64,000 nt of DNA from Cristatella mucedo (taxonomy: Eukaryota > Bryozoa > Phylactolaemata > Cristatellidae): the NCBI GenBank assembly GCA_009760855.2, contig WPIO01000242.1, positions 1 to 64,000 on the forward strand, given 5' to 3'. Both the position numbers and the translations under genes were made by a program. Positions 33,116 to 45,165 of this stretch are shown here, in pieces; positions within the stretch are counted from its first letter, which is position 1, and each line of letters starts with the position of its first letter. The notes under the pieces are model-generated. The model was not told the origin of the DNA and ran no database searches. It saw only the letters and a program-made list of their open reading frames with translations.

Positions 33116-34015
33116 GGTCGAGCAGGCCAGCTAAGTCTACCAGATAAACTTCAAGATGAGTTCAGCAGATTCTTGAAGGTATACGTAGAGTTAAACCACA
33201 TACCATACGACTCCCTTGATTTGCTGCTACCCACCATAGCTAGCACAATAAACATATTCCTAGCCTACATTTTGGTTGCAGCGTTCACCTCAGAGACTGT
33301 TGTCACTTAACTCATCAACTTTACTCATCAAGAAGTCAACAGCAGAACGTAATTATTAGTTAACTTCCACTCCATCTCGCATCAGCCCCTCCCTTCAAGG
33401 AAACTCGATGAGTCGGGCCAACTAGCTAAACTCTAATGCTTAGAATCCAGCGCTAGAATTTCAGTCTGGATTAAGGGTCAATTACTCTGCTGAGACAACG
33501 CCATACGCGAGTGCGTAGCAACTTTATCAGGACTGCTGAAATAGTTAGGGTCTCTTCACTGAACCTCTTGCCAGATTTTCGTTAATCCTGCCTTGAGATG
33601 CTACGAGCACTTGTAGAGCGGCTCCTGGACAGCAGTGTTTGCCACAAACACCGTATGCGTGCACTACGGGTGCTAGTCCTCTCGGATGCATTACAGATAC
33701 TGGTGAAGTGCCTCAAAAAACTGCGAATAATATGAGTCAACGGATGCATGCAGCCACGCGCACACAGGGACACGGCGACGTTAGCAGAGCATAACAGCAA
33801 ACAGGAACACTCTTCACTTGACCAGAAGTTCATGTCCTTCCCGTAGTGCTATATAATCCATAAAAAAACAGGCATGTATAAGGTCCAAGAGATAGTTTAT
33901 GAATTATTTGGCTCTTAATGACGTCAAATCAGGAATAGTAGTAATAATCTCTCTCACCATTGACATAGCCTATCTGATTTAGTATGCCAACGCTTCACTA
34001 CCGCTACCTTGAATT
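33116..34015. other. Mostly unrecognised; short Leu-rich frame
   Basis: Contains the 45-codon frame listed at 33598. Otherwise nothing is recognised. Confidence 0.4.
33598..33735 (+). CDS. 45-residue amphipathic Leu/Arg-rich frame, unknown
   Basis: An ATG frame opening MLRALVERLLDSS and closing KCLKKLRII before TGA. Leu, Val and Arg/Lys alternate with a helical rhythm. A CTCTTGCCAG acceptor-like site lies about 25 bp upstream, but the frame has a stop just beyond it. No family is recognised. It may be chance. Confidence 0.15.
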   Translation: MLRALVERLLDSSVCHKHRMRALRVLVLSDALQILVKCLKKLRII

Positions 34016-34019
34016 AAGA

Positions 34020-35170
34020 GAGTTTTTGTGTAGCGAAGTCAAAGCCTAAGCGGCCTTCAGTACTCATTCGGTAGCCAAATACTTCATCTCACGCAAAAAG
34101 AAGAAACTGAGAAGCACAAGGAGAGCAGTTGAGATAGTGAGCAGCACGGAAGTAGCAGCCCTGGATGGCTGGAAATTATGTACGACAGTCGGCAGCATGA
34201 GAGTAGATGTCGTTGCCTAAGAATTGTGAATGAGTACCTCAGTCTAGCACTTGCAGAGCAAAGCTTCTTTCGCCAACTTTCTTTCACTGGGTAATGAAAC
34301 AGCTAATTAATTGTCGATACAGGCCCTGAAGGCATGAGGAGGCTGAAACTGGTGTGGTATTTCAGCTAGGTATGAAGGAGATAAGCCATGGCGGCTTTTT
34401 AGGGTCAGTGAAAGAACCTTGCTCTGTATCCATTGATCAACCGGCAGCCATCTGAGCTCTTTCAGCAAAGAAACTACGTGGTCAAACCCCTGGGATTTTC
34501 AAACTAGCGTCTCAGTCACATTCAATACCAACTGCAGTAGCCTAGAAATTTTTTTTCGGCAGCCCAGCCAAAAGGGGATTACAGTAATCTAGCCGAGACA
34601 GAACCACGGAGCTGGCTATTTTTGCAAGCCACCGTGGAAGAAGGCAGTTCCCAATCTTAGATAGGAATAGGATGAGATGAAAGCTGTGGAAGTAGTCTGC
34701 TTAGCGATGCTTTCAAAATATAGGCAGCTGTCAAAGATGCGAGCACGTGGTGATGATCGCACCGCACCGCAACCTATTAGAAGAGCCAAGCCTATTAGTC
34801 TAGTCACACGTTTAAAGTGGCTTATGAGTTGCAGTTCCGTTCTATCGTCGTTTAGTTTAGGGCAACTCGCCGAAACTCAGGATCGAATGCCTGCAAGGTC
34901 ACCAGCCTTTAGGTCACCAGTAGCTGCAGCAGATTCCGACTGCTTAAATGAGATGCACGACTGTGTATCGTCAGCATAAAGCCTATTCCATGGGTCCGAA
35001 TCACTTTTCCCAGAACTTGAGTAAAAATAAAGAACACCACAGGACCTAGGACGGACCCTTGTGGGACTCCACAGGGGACTAGTCTGGTGAATGACAGCTT
35101 CGTCTCCATAATCGGTCAATGCCACAGCGCCATGCTTTAACGCTCCAGGCTTCGATGCGCATCCACAGCA
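34020..35170 (-). mobile_element. LINE family B with reverse transcriptase, inactive
   Basis: Minus-strand copy of the second LINE family. The right part encodes FTRLVPCGVPQGSVLGPVVF and, after a frameshift, RLYADDTQSCISF, the reverse transcriptase palm with an intact YADD box. The middle reads as the thumb and 3' part. The left end (AGCCTAAGCGGCCTTCAGTA) matches the family B tail copies elsewhere. It is frameshifted and truncated. Confidence 0.8.
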
Positions 35171-35399
35171 TCGACTTCAGTGACGTTCAGGAGTCGCCAG
35201 CATTTGACTTGGCGATAGATACGCTAAGATCTCGAGCTTCAGCCCGTATAGCAGAGATCACTGAATAGGATCGCTAGATAGAAGATTGTTAGTGCACATA
35301 AGACGAGAAAAGACAAGCTTTCGCACGCCGTTGCACGAGAGATATTGTCTGCGACTCATCGCTTTCATCTCTGGCACCGTCTAGCCAATCTAATAGCCG
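35171..35399. other. No recognised feature
   Basis: Short unassigned spacer between two family B pieces. Confidence 0.4.
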
Positions 35400-36010
35400 T
35401 GTCCACTCTATATGCATCTCCGTGTGTAACTCCACAAAGTCATAAAGTCCATGTGGGTGTTACGCAGGAGAGTTTTGTATAGCGCACTCACAGCCTAAGT
35501 GGGCTTTCGGTACGCATTCGGTAGCCAACAGACTTCGTCTCACGCAACAAAGAGAAAGTGGGAAGCATAGCAGAGTCAGGAGAGCTGCTGAGGTAGTGAG
35601 TAGCATAGAATTAGCAGCTCAGGACAGCTAAAAAGGATGTGCCATAGTCGGCAGTAGGAGAGTAGTTGTCGTTGCGTAAGAATTCTGGAAGTGAATTCCA
35701 CAGTCTAGGACCTGCAGAGCTAAAGCTTCTGTCGCAAACTGTCTTTAGGCGGAGGAATAGTCCACAAGACAGTCTGTGAGGCAGGATTTTGAAACTTCGG
35801 CATCCTAACGAAGGCAGATTATGAAAGCAGTGGAGATTGGTAACAGTTCCTGAGTTATTTAATCAGTAGAAACCGGATATGTAATAATCAATGGTTTAGA
35901 GAGTGCAAAGGACATCTGAAGAAACGGCTAATCATGTGTACGGTATTGCTGGACGTATGCACACGTAGTCCCTTTGCGACTGGTAAAAGGCAGCTCTACG
36001 CTGACATGGA
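35400..36010 (-). mobile_element. LINE family B 3' 600 bp
   Basis: Starts at ATGCATCTCCGTGTGTAACT, with the family B tail block to about 35665 almost the same as at 17165 and 44881. It continues into 3' coding sequence (GTGAATTCCACAGTCTAGGA). Confidence 0.8.
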
Positions 36011-36744
36011 CTGGTTAATCAGGCAGGTGCGTTGTTGATAGCTATAATGCTGAGCTATAATCACTATAGTCGACACGCCAGAGTGCTTCAAGGCGACAAC
36101 AGCGACTCTTGCTGTGCTTCGTGGAGCAGAAATACATGATTCTCATAGAACGCTTTATGGTGCAAGCGCAAATAGCAGTCGTTCACGTGCCCGTGAGCTC
36201 CAGAGCCTCGCACGGTTTCCAGCTCAAGACTCTACATCCGGATACTCAACGCACGCTCTAGGCACTGGCGTTCTGGACGATTCGGAGGCGATACTCGAGC
36301 TCGGCTGCGAAATATCGATCATCGCATCAGCGCTCGAGAGCATCAAACTCGGCCAACGACGCGGCATTGGCTCGGCTCAAGCGGGCGCGCCCGGCTCGGG
36401 CGGGTGCCCGCTCGAGCCGGGCGCGCGCGCGAGCCAACCTCGTCGCCGCGAAATCGCGGACCTCGTCGTATAATGCGGGCCTGCCGCTGCAAGGCGGGCG
36501 AGTCGCCGCGCGTGCGCCGTACCGAGTGCGTTAGACCTGCCGCCTTGCGGCGCGTTCGGGCATCGTCATCCAAAGCGTCTCCCATCGTCGTTGGTCGAAA
36601 GTGAGGCAGCGCCAGGTGCAGTCCGCTCGCTCGCTCGCCCGCTCGCCCAGCCGCTCGCTCACGCAGCAGCTCGCTGCGGCCGGCGTCGCTGCCGCGCTTG
36701 AATCGCTTTTTTTGGAGAAGCTTCCAGCTATTCTTTCGAGCGCA

Positions 36745-37029
36745 ATGGAAATGGATGGTGCGTCGTTGATGAGGCCGAACGATGTCGCTCGGCCGCCTAG
36801 CGCCCCTCCCCCGAGCCAGCTCGCTGGGCCAGCCCCTGAGCAGCCCCAGTCCCCAGTTCGCGGCGCGCTCAGGCCGCTCGAGCGGACGGAGAGTGCCCTT
36901 GATGCCGAACTAACCGTGGCTCAGGCCGCGCGATTGAGCTTGCTGGGACTTGCTTCTTTAGCGTCGGAGGTGGATTTGGTTCACCTGCTGAGTACTACTC
37001 CATTTGTGTGGCTCAGGCCGCGCGATTGA
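36745..37029 (+). CDS. Pro/Ala-rich open frame in the CpG island, unknown
   Basis: About 94 codons from the ATG (MEMDGASLMRPNDVARPP) to TGA. A Pro/Ala-rich first half precedes an Ala/Leu-rich helix-like second half (AQAARLSLLGLASLASEV). The frame stays open upstream to 36601. The end lies in a 93-bp duplicated block, whose second copy is read in another frame and supplies the stop. It could be a first coding exon. No family is recognised. Confidence 0.25.
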   Translation: MEMDGASLMRPNDVARPPSAPPPSQLAGPAPEQPQSPVRGALRPLERTESALDAELTVAQAARLSLLGLASLASEVDLVHLLSTTPFVWLRPRD

Positions 37030-37095
37030 ATTTTCCGGGACTTGGTTCTTTAGCGTCGGAGGTTGATTAGGTTCACCTGATGCGGACGATTCCAC
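36916..37095. repeat. Tandem duplication, about 93 bp
   Basis: GTGGCTCAGGCCGCGCGATT occurs at 36916 and 37008, each followed by GGGACTTG and TTCTTTAGCGTCGGAGG. Confidence 0.85.
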
Positions 37096-37268
37096 TTTTG
37101 TATTTTTCTCATCTTACCGGCGCTACGCGATAGCCTCCGGCGAGAGTTTTGGTGCCTTGGAAATGTCGACCGTAATCTCATGATTGGAGTTATTTCGTCG
37201 ATAGGCCCGAGGGACTTGCTGCACCTCCTGGATGTCATCTGCTCCGAAGTCATCTGCTCAAAGAGCCC

Positions 37269-37380
37269 GAGCGCGCTGGGGGGGGGGGTAAAAAAGAAAG
37301 AGAGAAAAGTGAAAGAAAAAGAAGAAGAAGAAGAAGAAAGAGAGAACGAGAAGAAGCTGAGAGAAGAGACGAGAAGCTGA
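37269..37380. repeat. Poly-G run and GA-rich simple sequence
   Basis: A run of more than ten G followed by purine-only AAG/GAA repeats. The Lys/Glu-rich frame across it is an artefact. Confidence 0.9.
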
Positions 37381-37689
37381 GTTGCGTCTAACTGTTACTA
37401 ACTTACTAAATGGTAATTGGAAATTGCAGCATATGGGGAGAACTAGAAATCAATTGGAGCGTACTTTGGCAAGAGCGGAATCGAATGCTTGCGACGACAC
37501 GCGCGTCCACTGAGTGGTCATGGAAGGCCAGAGCGCAGAAAATAGCAGGCGCCTAGGGCGACGCGCTCGCTTTACGGCGGCGAGCCGCCGCTCGGATGAG
37601 GACGAACGACATCGCCGCCGCTCGAGTGAGGACGAACAGCGGCGGCGGCGCCGCTCGTCAGGTCTGCCTTTCTCCGCTCCTATCCAGGC

Positions 37690-37845
37690 ATGCCGAAGAA
37701 AAGCGGCAAGAAGGTGAAGGATGACGGCGACGACGGCGGTGCTTGGAAGCACACGGAGGAGGCTCGAAAGTTAAACGAGGAGCGCCTGCGGGAGCGCAAC
37801 GAGGCGTACAAGCAGGTCGACGCCGAGAGAGCGGCGCCGAAATGA
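37690..37845 (+). CDS. 51-residue lysine/glutamate-rich small protein, copy 2
   Basis: An ATG frame of 51 codons ending in TGA, the same length as the frame at 9059-9214. It opens MPKKSGKKVKDD and ends ERAAPK. The N-terminus is Lys/Asp/Gly-rich and likely disordered, the second half a charged helix. The shared pattern is L-x-EE-[KR] then Y-x-x-[IV]-D-x-x-[KR]. GC3 is much higher than in copy 1, so the protein similarity is not a recent DNA copy. Position just after a splice-acceptor-like site in a CpG island supports expression. Function is unknown. Confidence 0.5.
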   Translation: MPKKSGKKVKDDGDDGGAWKHTEEARKLNEERLRERNEAYKQVDAERAAPK

Positions 37846-38400
37846 AGCCGCCGCGTCGCGAGCGTTCGCGCGGCCCCGCTCGCTCGAGCTCGCGTGCTCC
37901 GCAGCCGGCCGCAGGCGAGCCGAGCGACCGAGACGCCCGTGACCTTCGCCGAGTGCCGCTACGCGGTGTGCCCAGCGGACTTCGACGCGGTGAAATCGCT
38001 CCCGCGTCAGCTTTAGCGCCGAGGTCGCCGCCGCCGAGATCGGTCGTATAAAGCGCTGCTTTGATCCGTCGATGCGTGCGAAGCGATCTATCGGCGTCGG
38101 CGCTTTTGACATCCGCAGCATCCGCTCGTCGTCGCAGCGAGCTCGCGCGCGGCGTCGGCCGTGCTCGTCGGTGGTCTTTGCGTACTGTCACGACAGATTC
38201 CGGTGGCGGCGCGCGGCGCCCCGGACAGACAGACGCCCGCCCGCCAGCACGCCCGCCCGCCCGCCGGCTGGGCGAGGGGCTGGTGAGACGAGAGGCTCGA
38301 CTTCACTGCAGCTTGTGGCGCTGCGCTTGCGACAGACGAGGCTGCACTGATGCGGCGGCCTAATCGGTAGCTCAGCCGCGGCCACAGACGGTGAGCTTTC
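37846..38400. other. GC-rich 3' side of the CpG island
   Basis: Very GC-rich, with CCCGCCCGCC runs near 38240. All frames here stay open because of composition. No gene is claimed. Confidence 0.4.
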
Positions 38401-39769
38401 TCAGAACAGAAAGTCTAAGCGGGTCGAGAATCGCTGTAACTGTAGGAGCAGCAGACTTCTGACTGCTAACCTGATTGCGGCTCCGGAGCTACAGTCTATT
38501 TCGAAATCACAGAGCCAGCAACTGGTGCTAACAGCTGCAGACGCGTGACTGCAGTCTGTCGAGCTAGTGCCTCCTCAAAGCACAGCTGACTAGCCGTGAA
38601 AGCCTCCCAGATGCTCGCGAAGGCATGGCAGCTGAGCTAGGCAGTAATAAACGACGCCTGCACCTTCATAAAACAGAAGCCCGTTTCGTCAAATAATCGA
38701 GGCGTATTCGACAGTCGAAGCGAGTCACATCTGACCAGGACAGGGTTCGAAGTCAAACTGACTAGTTGTTACATCGGATCCCATTCTTTTTTGTAAGATC
38801 TTGGCCATGTGTTGTCATAAATCGGATTCCTAAGGAGTAAGATTTTTGAAACCACCAGTAATCCCTAGAAACTATAACATCCTAGCTAAGTAAGAATGCT
38901 AACTTTCCGCCTTCTCCATAAGTTAATGCCTCGCACAATAAATAGAAGCTAACATTACCATATACGGTAGCTTCAAACTTTCAGTTTCATAACCTCTTCA
39001 GCATCTAACGAAAAGTTTTAATGAAATTTTCGAGCACCTCCGTAGCAGCTTTTTTTTATCTGTTCTCGCTCGATTGCCTTCGCGGCATTGAAACGTTATC
39101 TTGCTATATATCAGCCAAAATGTGACTGTTGAGCTTTAATTCGCGGCAGCTAGTTTATCTGTAGCGGAAAAACATAGCGAAGAAACTCGACTTTAAAATT
39201 AAATAGCACGTATGCAAGCGTATCGCTGCGACGAGGCTCAGTCGCACTAACTCGCCCACTGGGAGACCGTCGCTAAGGCTGACTTTCGCGGTAAGGCTTT
39301 TCATTTTCTATCCGTTCCAGTGAGGGACAGTTTCCAAAACATTTACATACTGCACGTTATTAAATAATGATGACCAATAGCTTGCACATCACTATTTCAT
39401 AATTCATTAGATAATAATTAAATGCTCGAATTTAACCATGAGAGTCCAAGTTGTCACTACGTATTCAACTTATAAAATTATCTACTCTGATAATTTTTGA
39501 CAGGACACTTATCACAGCTATACCATCGTAGTAGTACTAGAAGCTATCACAAAGGCACAAAGTAAGCATGGCGTCAGCAACTCGTGTTTACTGGCCGCAC
39601 TTACTCATGGACTAGCATTCAAAATTATATAGGTTTGATGATAAGAACCCTGCTATTTCATAATCCATGGCTAGGCTGCATAAGCGCTTCACTCATGCAA
39701 TGCTCAGTTAATTTTGCTCAAGGCTTTGAGCTATGCAGTTGAGTTGAGGTCTGGGCATTGTAGCAGATT
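38401..39769. other. No recognised feature
   Basis: Composition drops to AT-rich. No LINE/SINE match or coding-like frame. Confidence 0.5.
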
Positions 39770-39860
39770 GTTTAATAACAATAATAAATTTGTATATTGC
39801 CCCTAGAGAACTAAATATCTTTCTAGGCTCTTTACATAAGCTGTTAAGGAAGCATGATGG
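39770..39860 (-). mobile_element. Degenerate LINE/SINE tail
   Basis: AATAACAATAATAAATTTGT followed by a diverged hairpin tail (AGAGAACTAAATATCTTTCT) in minus orientation. Confidence 0.5.
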
Positions 39861-41717
39861 AAAGGTTAGTGGTAGGCCATGAGTGGTGCTGGACACATGC
39901 AGCCCTCCGTGACTGCCTCGTACTATGGATAGAGACTTTTTGTAGTTAAGTATTCGCACTCTTTATTACTACCGTATTCCACTACCGTCGATGTACCTGC
40001 GTGTATTTATGTTGCGCCTACATGTCGCAAGGCCCGATTCAAAGGTTCAAGCTTCACTTGTATCGGTCTCGCGTTGGCAAGGACACGCACCATTAAAAGC
40101 GGGATGGGGGTTGGGGTTAGCGACTTTAATACAGAAAGCGTTACAGAGCGTTTGTAACAGTATCGGGATGGGCTGACATGAGTTGCACTGGCTTCTCAAT
40201 TCTCAGTTCGCTAGCACGTCGTCTGTCTGTCTGGAGACGGCGGAGCATTTTCTCCGTAAGGGCTGTTCGATAAGATGCCTGAAGCGATCTCAATCTAGTA
40301 CGTTCCTTTTGAGAATCTTCCGGTGGAAGTACGCTCAACTAGGCACGGATGAACACCTCCAGCAATGCATGTGCTCTGGCGAGCACTGGAATTTCAGTGA
40401 CTCAGAACTTTAACTTCTCCCAAACCCGCGAGGTCTGAAAGCTAGGAAAAGCGAGCACCTGCTGAGTCAGCTGAAAGAGGACCTGGGCTCAACGATAGCC
40501 TCCCTTCGGTAAGCGAGCTCAATTGCTTCTATTTAAATGCAGGTTAGATGAGAGTATCGTATACTTGCTACCTCCATGATGCAGTCTACCGAGAGAACAT
40601 AGAGCCCGCTGCCAGTGATTGCCGCTGATCTATCGCCTCTCATTGTCAATGCTTGGCCGTCTGGCTTTTGCCCACACTTTTTGGACATCGGATTTTTCAA
40701 GGGACCTGTATGGCCATAGCTCGCAATGTCCATACGGAATGCTTGGAAAATGGAGTGACAACTCCTGGCTCTTTACGTTTTCCAAAATAGTAGATGTGCG
40801 ATCTAGAAGCGTCTAAGAAGCGTAATTGCCCAATTGCCTCGTAGGCATTAGAATGATCGCATCCTTCGTATAGACCTGCGAATTAATTTACGATTTCTAT
40901 TATTTTTTTTAAATTTAATTAATTTATTAATTTATTTTATTGATTTATAGCTTCTGCAAATGTATAGCTTTTTTTCTGATGCGTTTTGTCGAAGTGTGGC
41001 AGTTGCTGCATTGCGAAGAGGCTGCAAATCCAAATGCTTGCTACGAGCTTTGACGGCTGGATCCTGCGGTGCGATGCTCATTTGCAATCATTCCTTCATC
41101 GGTCCAATTCGTGGCCCTGCCGCTTGCTAAGCATGCACTATGTGGAATAGCATACTACAGATACCGAAAAGCATATAAAACTAACGGTACTGATATCTAT
41201 GCTGTGTTGAAATCGAGTCTCGTGCAACTTTACATATAGGTCGACCGCAATAGACCCTGAAGATTTTTTTTCTGCGAAACAGGATTTATTCGCGGTTCAC
41301 AAATTGCAACTATTAGAAGTTTCGTGTTATTTCTGTGCCATTGAAAATGTCGACAGTCAGTTCGATATACCGTATGCTCAAAGGTATCCGGCGAGATTGA
41401 TTTCTCGCACAGGCGATATCGATTGCGATTATGTTCGGTTTTTACCTGCATACCTGAATGTATCGCAGGCTGCTTCCACGATTCAATAGCCGTATTCTTG
41501 CGAAGAGCCAGTTCTTCTAGTATCAGTCACTTGGCTGTGAGGTCAAACACTAATACTTGAATTGTGTTTTATAAACAGACTCCATTCAGTGCCTGTACAC
41601 AAGTGTGCAGTAACACGGTTTCTTGGCATACACATGCCACCCAGGGTCTTTTCATGAATTTTTCAGGGCAAACTTTGACTTTGCGACCGTCATTTAAAGA
41701 GTTATCCGTCCCATTCC
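39861..41717. other. No recognised feature
   Basis: Unique-looking sequence with an AT-only stretch at about 40895-40955. No supported frame. Confidence 0.5.
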
Positions 41718-41855
41718 GCCGAGCTGGTTTAGCCCAGTGTTTAAGGTGTTCACCCCGACTGAGGTCTGACCGAGGTCGTGGGCTCGAGCCCCGTGGCATA
41801 TGTGATAGAGGAGCACTATAAAATGAATAATATTATATTATATTAAATATATACA
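41718..41855 (+). mobile_element. SINE family 1
   Basis: Head GCCGAGCTGGTTTAGCCCAG, B-box-like GTGGGCTCGAGCCCC, a shortened hairpin region and an AAATGAATAATATTATATT tail. Much of the hairpin seen in other copies is deleted. Confidence 0.8.
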
Positions 41856-41984
41856 TATTATGTCCCCCAATTCGAAGCCACTTAGCTGCTGAAACGTCCT
41901 TTGAAAGACAAACTGTCGTGAACTTGGCGAATACCACATTAAACCATAAACTACCTATCTGCGCAGGCTTCTAATCAAGAGGCG

Positions 41985-42450
41985 CATCTACTTCAAGGTT
42001 CGGTGGATCATCTTTATGTCTCTTCATTCTCTTGCTCCCGCCAACCTATTTAAAACGCCATCTAATCAGATTTTCTTTTATGCACTACGCACTACCGGTG
42101 ACTGTCATAATTTGGTTGCGCATTTAAACAACCTCAAACTCCTAAGAAAAACGCATTCAGCTTTCATGCCCCGAAAGCCTAGAAAAACCTTTGTATGCAA
42201 TCAAGATATCTCTTGACTTAACAAAATTTAAAGACTACAAAAACCCACCTGTTTCTCGTGGCCTTTGTTCCATCTGCGTAAATCGTACTTTGTATGCTTT
42301 TGCGTGTGGTAATTGAGAATGTTATGACTAAAAAGTTGGTATTATTTCTTTCTAGCTTAAATAAAGCGCATAGAAAGAGACAAAGTTCTCTCGGGACCCT
42401 ATATAATTGCTTCTTACTATTATTATTAGTAGTATTATTATTGTTATAAT
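41985..42450 (+). mobile_element. LINE family A 3' end, diverged
   Basis: CTTCATTCTCTTGCTCCCGC matches the LINE 3' coding part. The tail AAAGCGCATAGAAAGAGACA with a weakened hairpin and TATTATTATTAGTAGTATTA ends it. Confidence 0.65.
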
Positions 42451-43684
42451 AATAGTTCAACGCTAAGCTATGTAATGATGCACTAGAAAACCTTATATAA
42501 AAATATGTTCACTTTCTTATTAAAAATACAATTTCTTGGAGTACTACGAATGCACATGTTGCTAGCCTCGTTGTGAGTGGTTGCTTTCCAGATGCTCATA
42601 CAGGAGACAGCTTTCTTGGCACCAAACATACACAGTGTTCAGACGAAGGTGATCAGACGTTTGTTTAGCATTTGCTTCAATGAATGTGAATGCATTTCTA
42701 TACAGTAACGAAGATTTATGAGTCCTAGTTTGCTACATGGTAATATACTACACGATGCTTAGGCGATAACAATTATTTACTGTAAACTATTTTGTTCGGC
42801 TAGATTATTTCTTTGCACGCTTGGGAGGTGCATTTAGCACGTTTTACGGCGTGCCCTTGCCCTTGCCACTTGCCTTTCATTTAATTTGACGCCTCTTACC
42901 CATTTTCAGTGCGAGCCTCTACTTTACTGCCTGATGTAATCAAAGTCAGCCAGAGATGTGCATAGTTTAAAGTCCGTGGAAAGCTAGGTAGGCGTTAAAG
43001 ATAGTCAGGTTATCTCAAGAAATTGCAAATCTGTGGCACGAAAACGCTCGTACGTTTCTGCCTGGGGCAATTCTAAAGCGTACAACGTACGCAGCCGAAA
43101 AGAATAGAAATATTTCGTCGAACTAATATCTATGTCGGCTAAGGCAGCTGTTCTAGACGACCAGTTCAAAGTAGCTAAAATACCTCTTGCCAAAAGTTCC
43201 CAACCGCCATTGAAGCCATTGCATTTTTCCGAGTTTCTTGTTGCAATTAATAAAACCGACCTTCAGACCTATATCACGCCCTCATCCAATCCGGTCGCTC
43301 ATCCTAAAGGCCTGCGCTACCACCATCTTCCGTACTGGTCGCATTCGTTCGGTTCGTAGCTGGCACCACGCTGAGCAAACTTGCGTTCGTGCCAAGGTGC
43401 AGTAAAGATAATACACGTCCTTCACCCTACCATTGAACTCACTCTTCCACTTCAAATGGCAAGCGCAGCATCGTCCCGTCCGCACTGTGGCTAGTGGTTA
43501 TGCAATGAGCCGAATAAGATTGTTAGTTACGTTCAAGTTGCATTTAGTCGCTCACGACTAGCCCATCAAGGACGGGTCATGACTACAGCCTAGCTAAAGT
43601 ATTAGCCGCGTGCGGACTTGCGCGACGCCCCAGCTACATATTGTAAGTACGATGGAACAAAGGCATAGTCAATGTTTACTAATA
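42451..43684. other. No recognised feature
   Basis: No repeat match, no coding-like frame. Confidence 0.5.
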
Positions 43685-43868
43685 CCTCTGGTATGTCTTT
43701 GTGATTCGTCCTTCGCGTGCATGCACCTGCTTACACTATGCCTGGTGCTTGCGGATATTACCACCAATCATATTGTAATGCTTTCTATGCGGTATCTGTA
43801 AAGTGCATGGAAAGAGATTCAGTTTTCCTAGGGCGCTATACAAATATACTATTACTATTATTACTTTT
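43685..43868 (+). mobile_element. LINE family A tail, diverged
   Basis: TTTGTGATTCGTCCTTCGCG, TAATGCTTTCTATGCGG, GTAAAGTGCATGGAAAGAGA, hairpin and short ATT tail. Confidence 0.65.
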
Positions 43869-44334
43869 ATATCACTTTCAAAACTCCGCAAGTGACCGGC
43901 CAGCACCTCTGAAACCTGGCCATCGCAAGATAAGGACCGGACCGAGTCAGTGGCGCATTGTGAGTCCACTGAATAAAGAGAGCCGCACACCAGCTATTAG
44001 CCCTGTATTTTTCGCTGGATTTCTTTTTATTTTCTGTCTAAGATCTACTGATAACTAAGCGCTATTTAGTTGATTATTCTAGCTTCTTTCCTGTCGATTA
44101 GCTCGATACAAGCATTTAAAGCCGCCCAGTTTGCAGCCACTGGCTTTTCAGTTTATCTACCGCCATGGAACTTTCAAATTAGCATTCAAAGAAAAGAATA
44201 GTCAGTGTACAGAGTTGATTTAAAAAAGTCACTCGCACTTTAGTCAAGTGACCCTCTACTATGTTCCAACAGCAACGACAAACGGCCAGTGTGAGCCGTC
44301 AATCATCTGTCCTCCGTTTGGAGTAAGCTAAACC
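43869..44334. other. No recognised feature
   Basis: Nothing seen. Confidence 0.4.
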
Positions 44335-45165
44335 ATTTTAAAATGATGATACAGCATTTACATAGCACACCGAGAGAACATAATCTCTCTACAGGCACTT
44401 TACATATGTTAGAAAGGTAAGGTGTTGATTGGTTACTCACAGAGTGCACAGTTTCAGAACAGAAGTTTGCCGGAAAAAGTCATTTGGACGCAGCAATTCT
44501 GTCAGAAACAGCTAGATCTACAGCTTTTTTCCGACTGTCGTCAGAACTTGATGTCATTCGGTAATGGTTTCCAGGTTACTTTGAGCATACAAACTGAAGC
44601 CATGGACTACTACTTCAAGGGATTTCAATTTAGCTAGCGAAAGAACCAAACGACCAGAATCAGAATAGTGGGCGGTGTGACGGAAGTCGCGACTCGGGAC
44701 GTGATTCGGATGCGAAGGCTGGAGAGCTCTCTGCTGGAGCAACGAGGACGGAGGAACCTGACGCGACAGAGTCTTGAAGTCGTTACGCTCACTGACGAGA
44801 AGTCAGTTCAGATTGGTGAGAGCCTGGTGGCTACACCGAGATCGTAGTTGCGATGTGGCATTGCGTGTTTTACGACAGAAAATGTAATGTAATGTATCTC
44901 CGTCTGTAACTCCACAAAGTCATAAAGACCACGTGGGTGTTACGCAGGAGAGTTTTGTATAGCGCACTCACAGCCTAAGCGGCTTTCGCTAAGCATTCGG
45001 TAGCCAACAGACTTTGTCTCACGCAACAAAGAGAAAGAGGGAAGCATAGCAGAGTTAGGAGAGCAATTGAGGTAGCGAGTAGCATAGAAGTAGCAGCTCA
45101 GGACCACTGAAAAGGATGTGCCATAGTTGGCAGTAGGAGAGTAGCCTAGCTGTCAAGCTGTACAC
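44335..45165 (-). mobile_element. LINE family A 3' part, split by LINE B
   Basis: Minus-strand, diverged: hairpin block GAGAGAACATAATCTCTCTA at the left, then 3' coding sequence (AGTCTTGAAGTCG, GTTTTACGACAG). A family B tail sits at 44881-45146, after which a few LINE A bases resume (GCCTAGCTG). Confidence 0.65.
44881..45146 (-). mobile_element. LINE family B 3' end, nested
   Basis: ATGTAATGTAATGTATCTCC tail, then TAACTCCACAAAGTCATAAA, the same block as at 17165 and 35400, ending at GGCAGTAGGAGAGTA. Confidence 0.85.

Larger units (their letters stand above)
36011..37689. promoter_or_regulatory. GC/CpG-rich island upstream of the second 51-codon frame
   Basis: From about 36180 the sequence becomes strongly GC- and CpG-rich (runs of CGCTCGCTCG, GCGGGCGCGC), unlike the flanking repeats. 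I infer a promoter/5' region. It includes a 93-bp imperfect duplication (36916 and 37008), a poly-G run followed by a GA-rich tract (37269-37380), and an Arg/Ser-rich stretch at 37570-37660. A TTTCTCCGCTCCTATCCAG acceptor-like site directly precedes the ATG at 37690. Confidence 0.45.

Noticed and set aside
37658-38385. Several long Arg/Ala-rich frames on both strands
   Set aside because: Stop codons are rare in this GC-rich DNA, and all frames look alike in composition.
41718-41790. tRNA-like head taken for a true tRNA gene
   Set aside because: It is part of a repeated SINE with hairpin and AT tail; no complete cloverleaf could be drawn.
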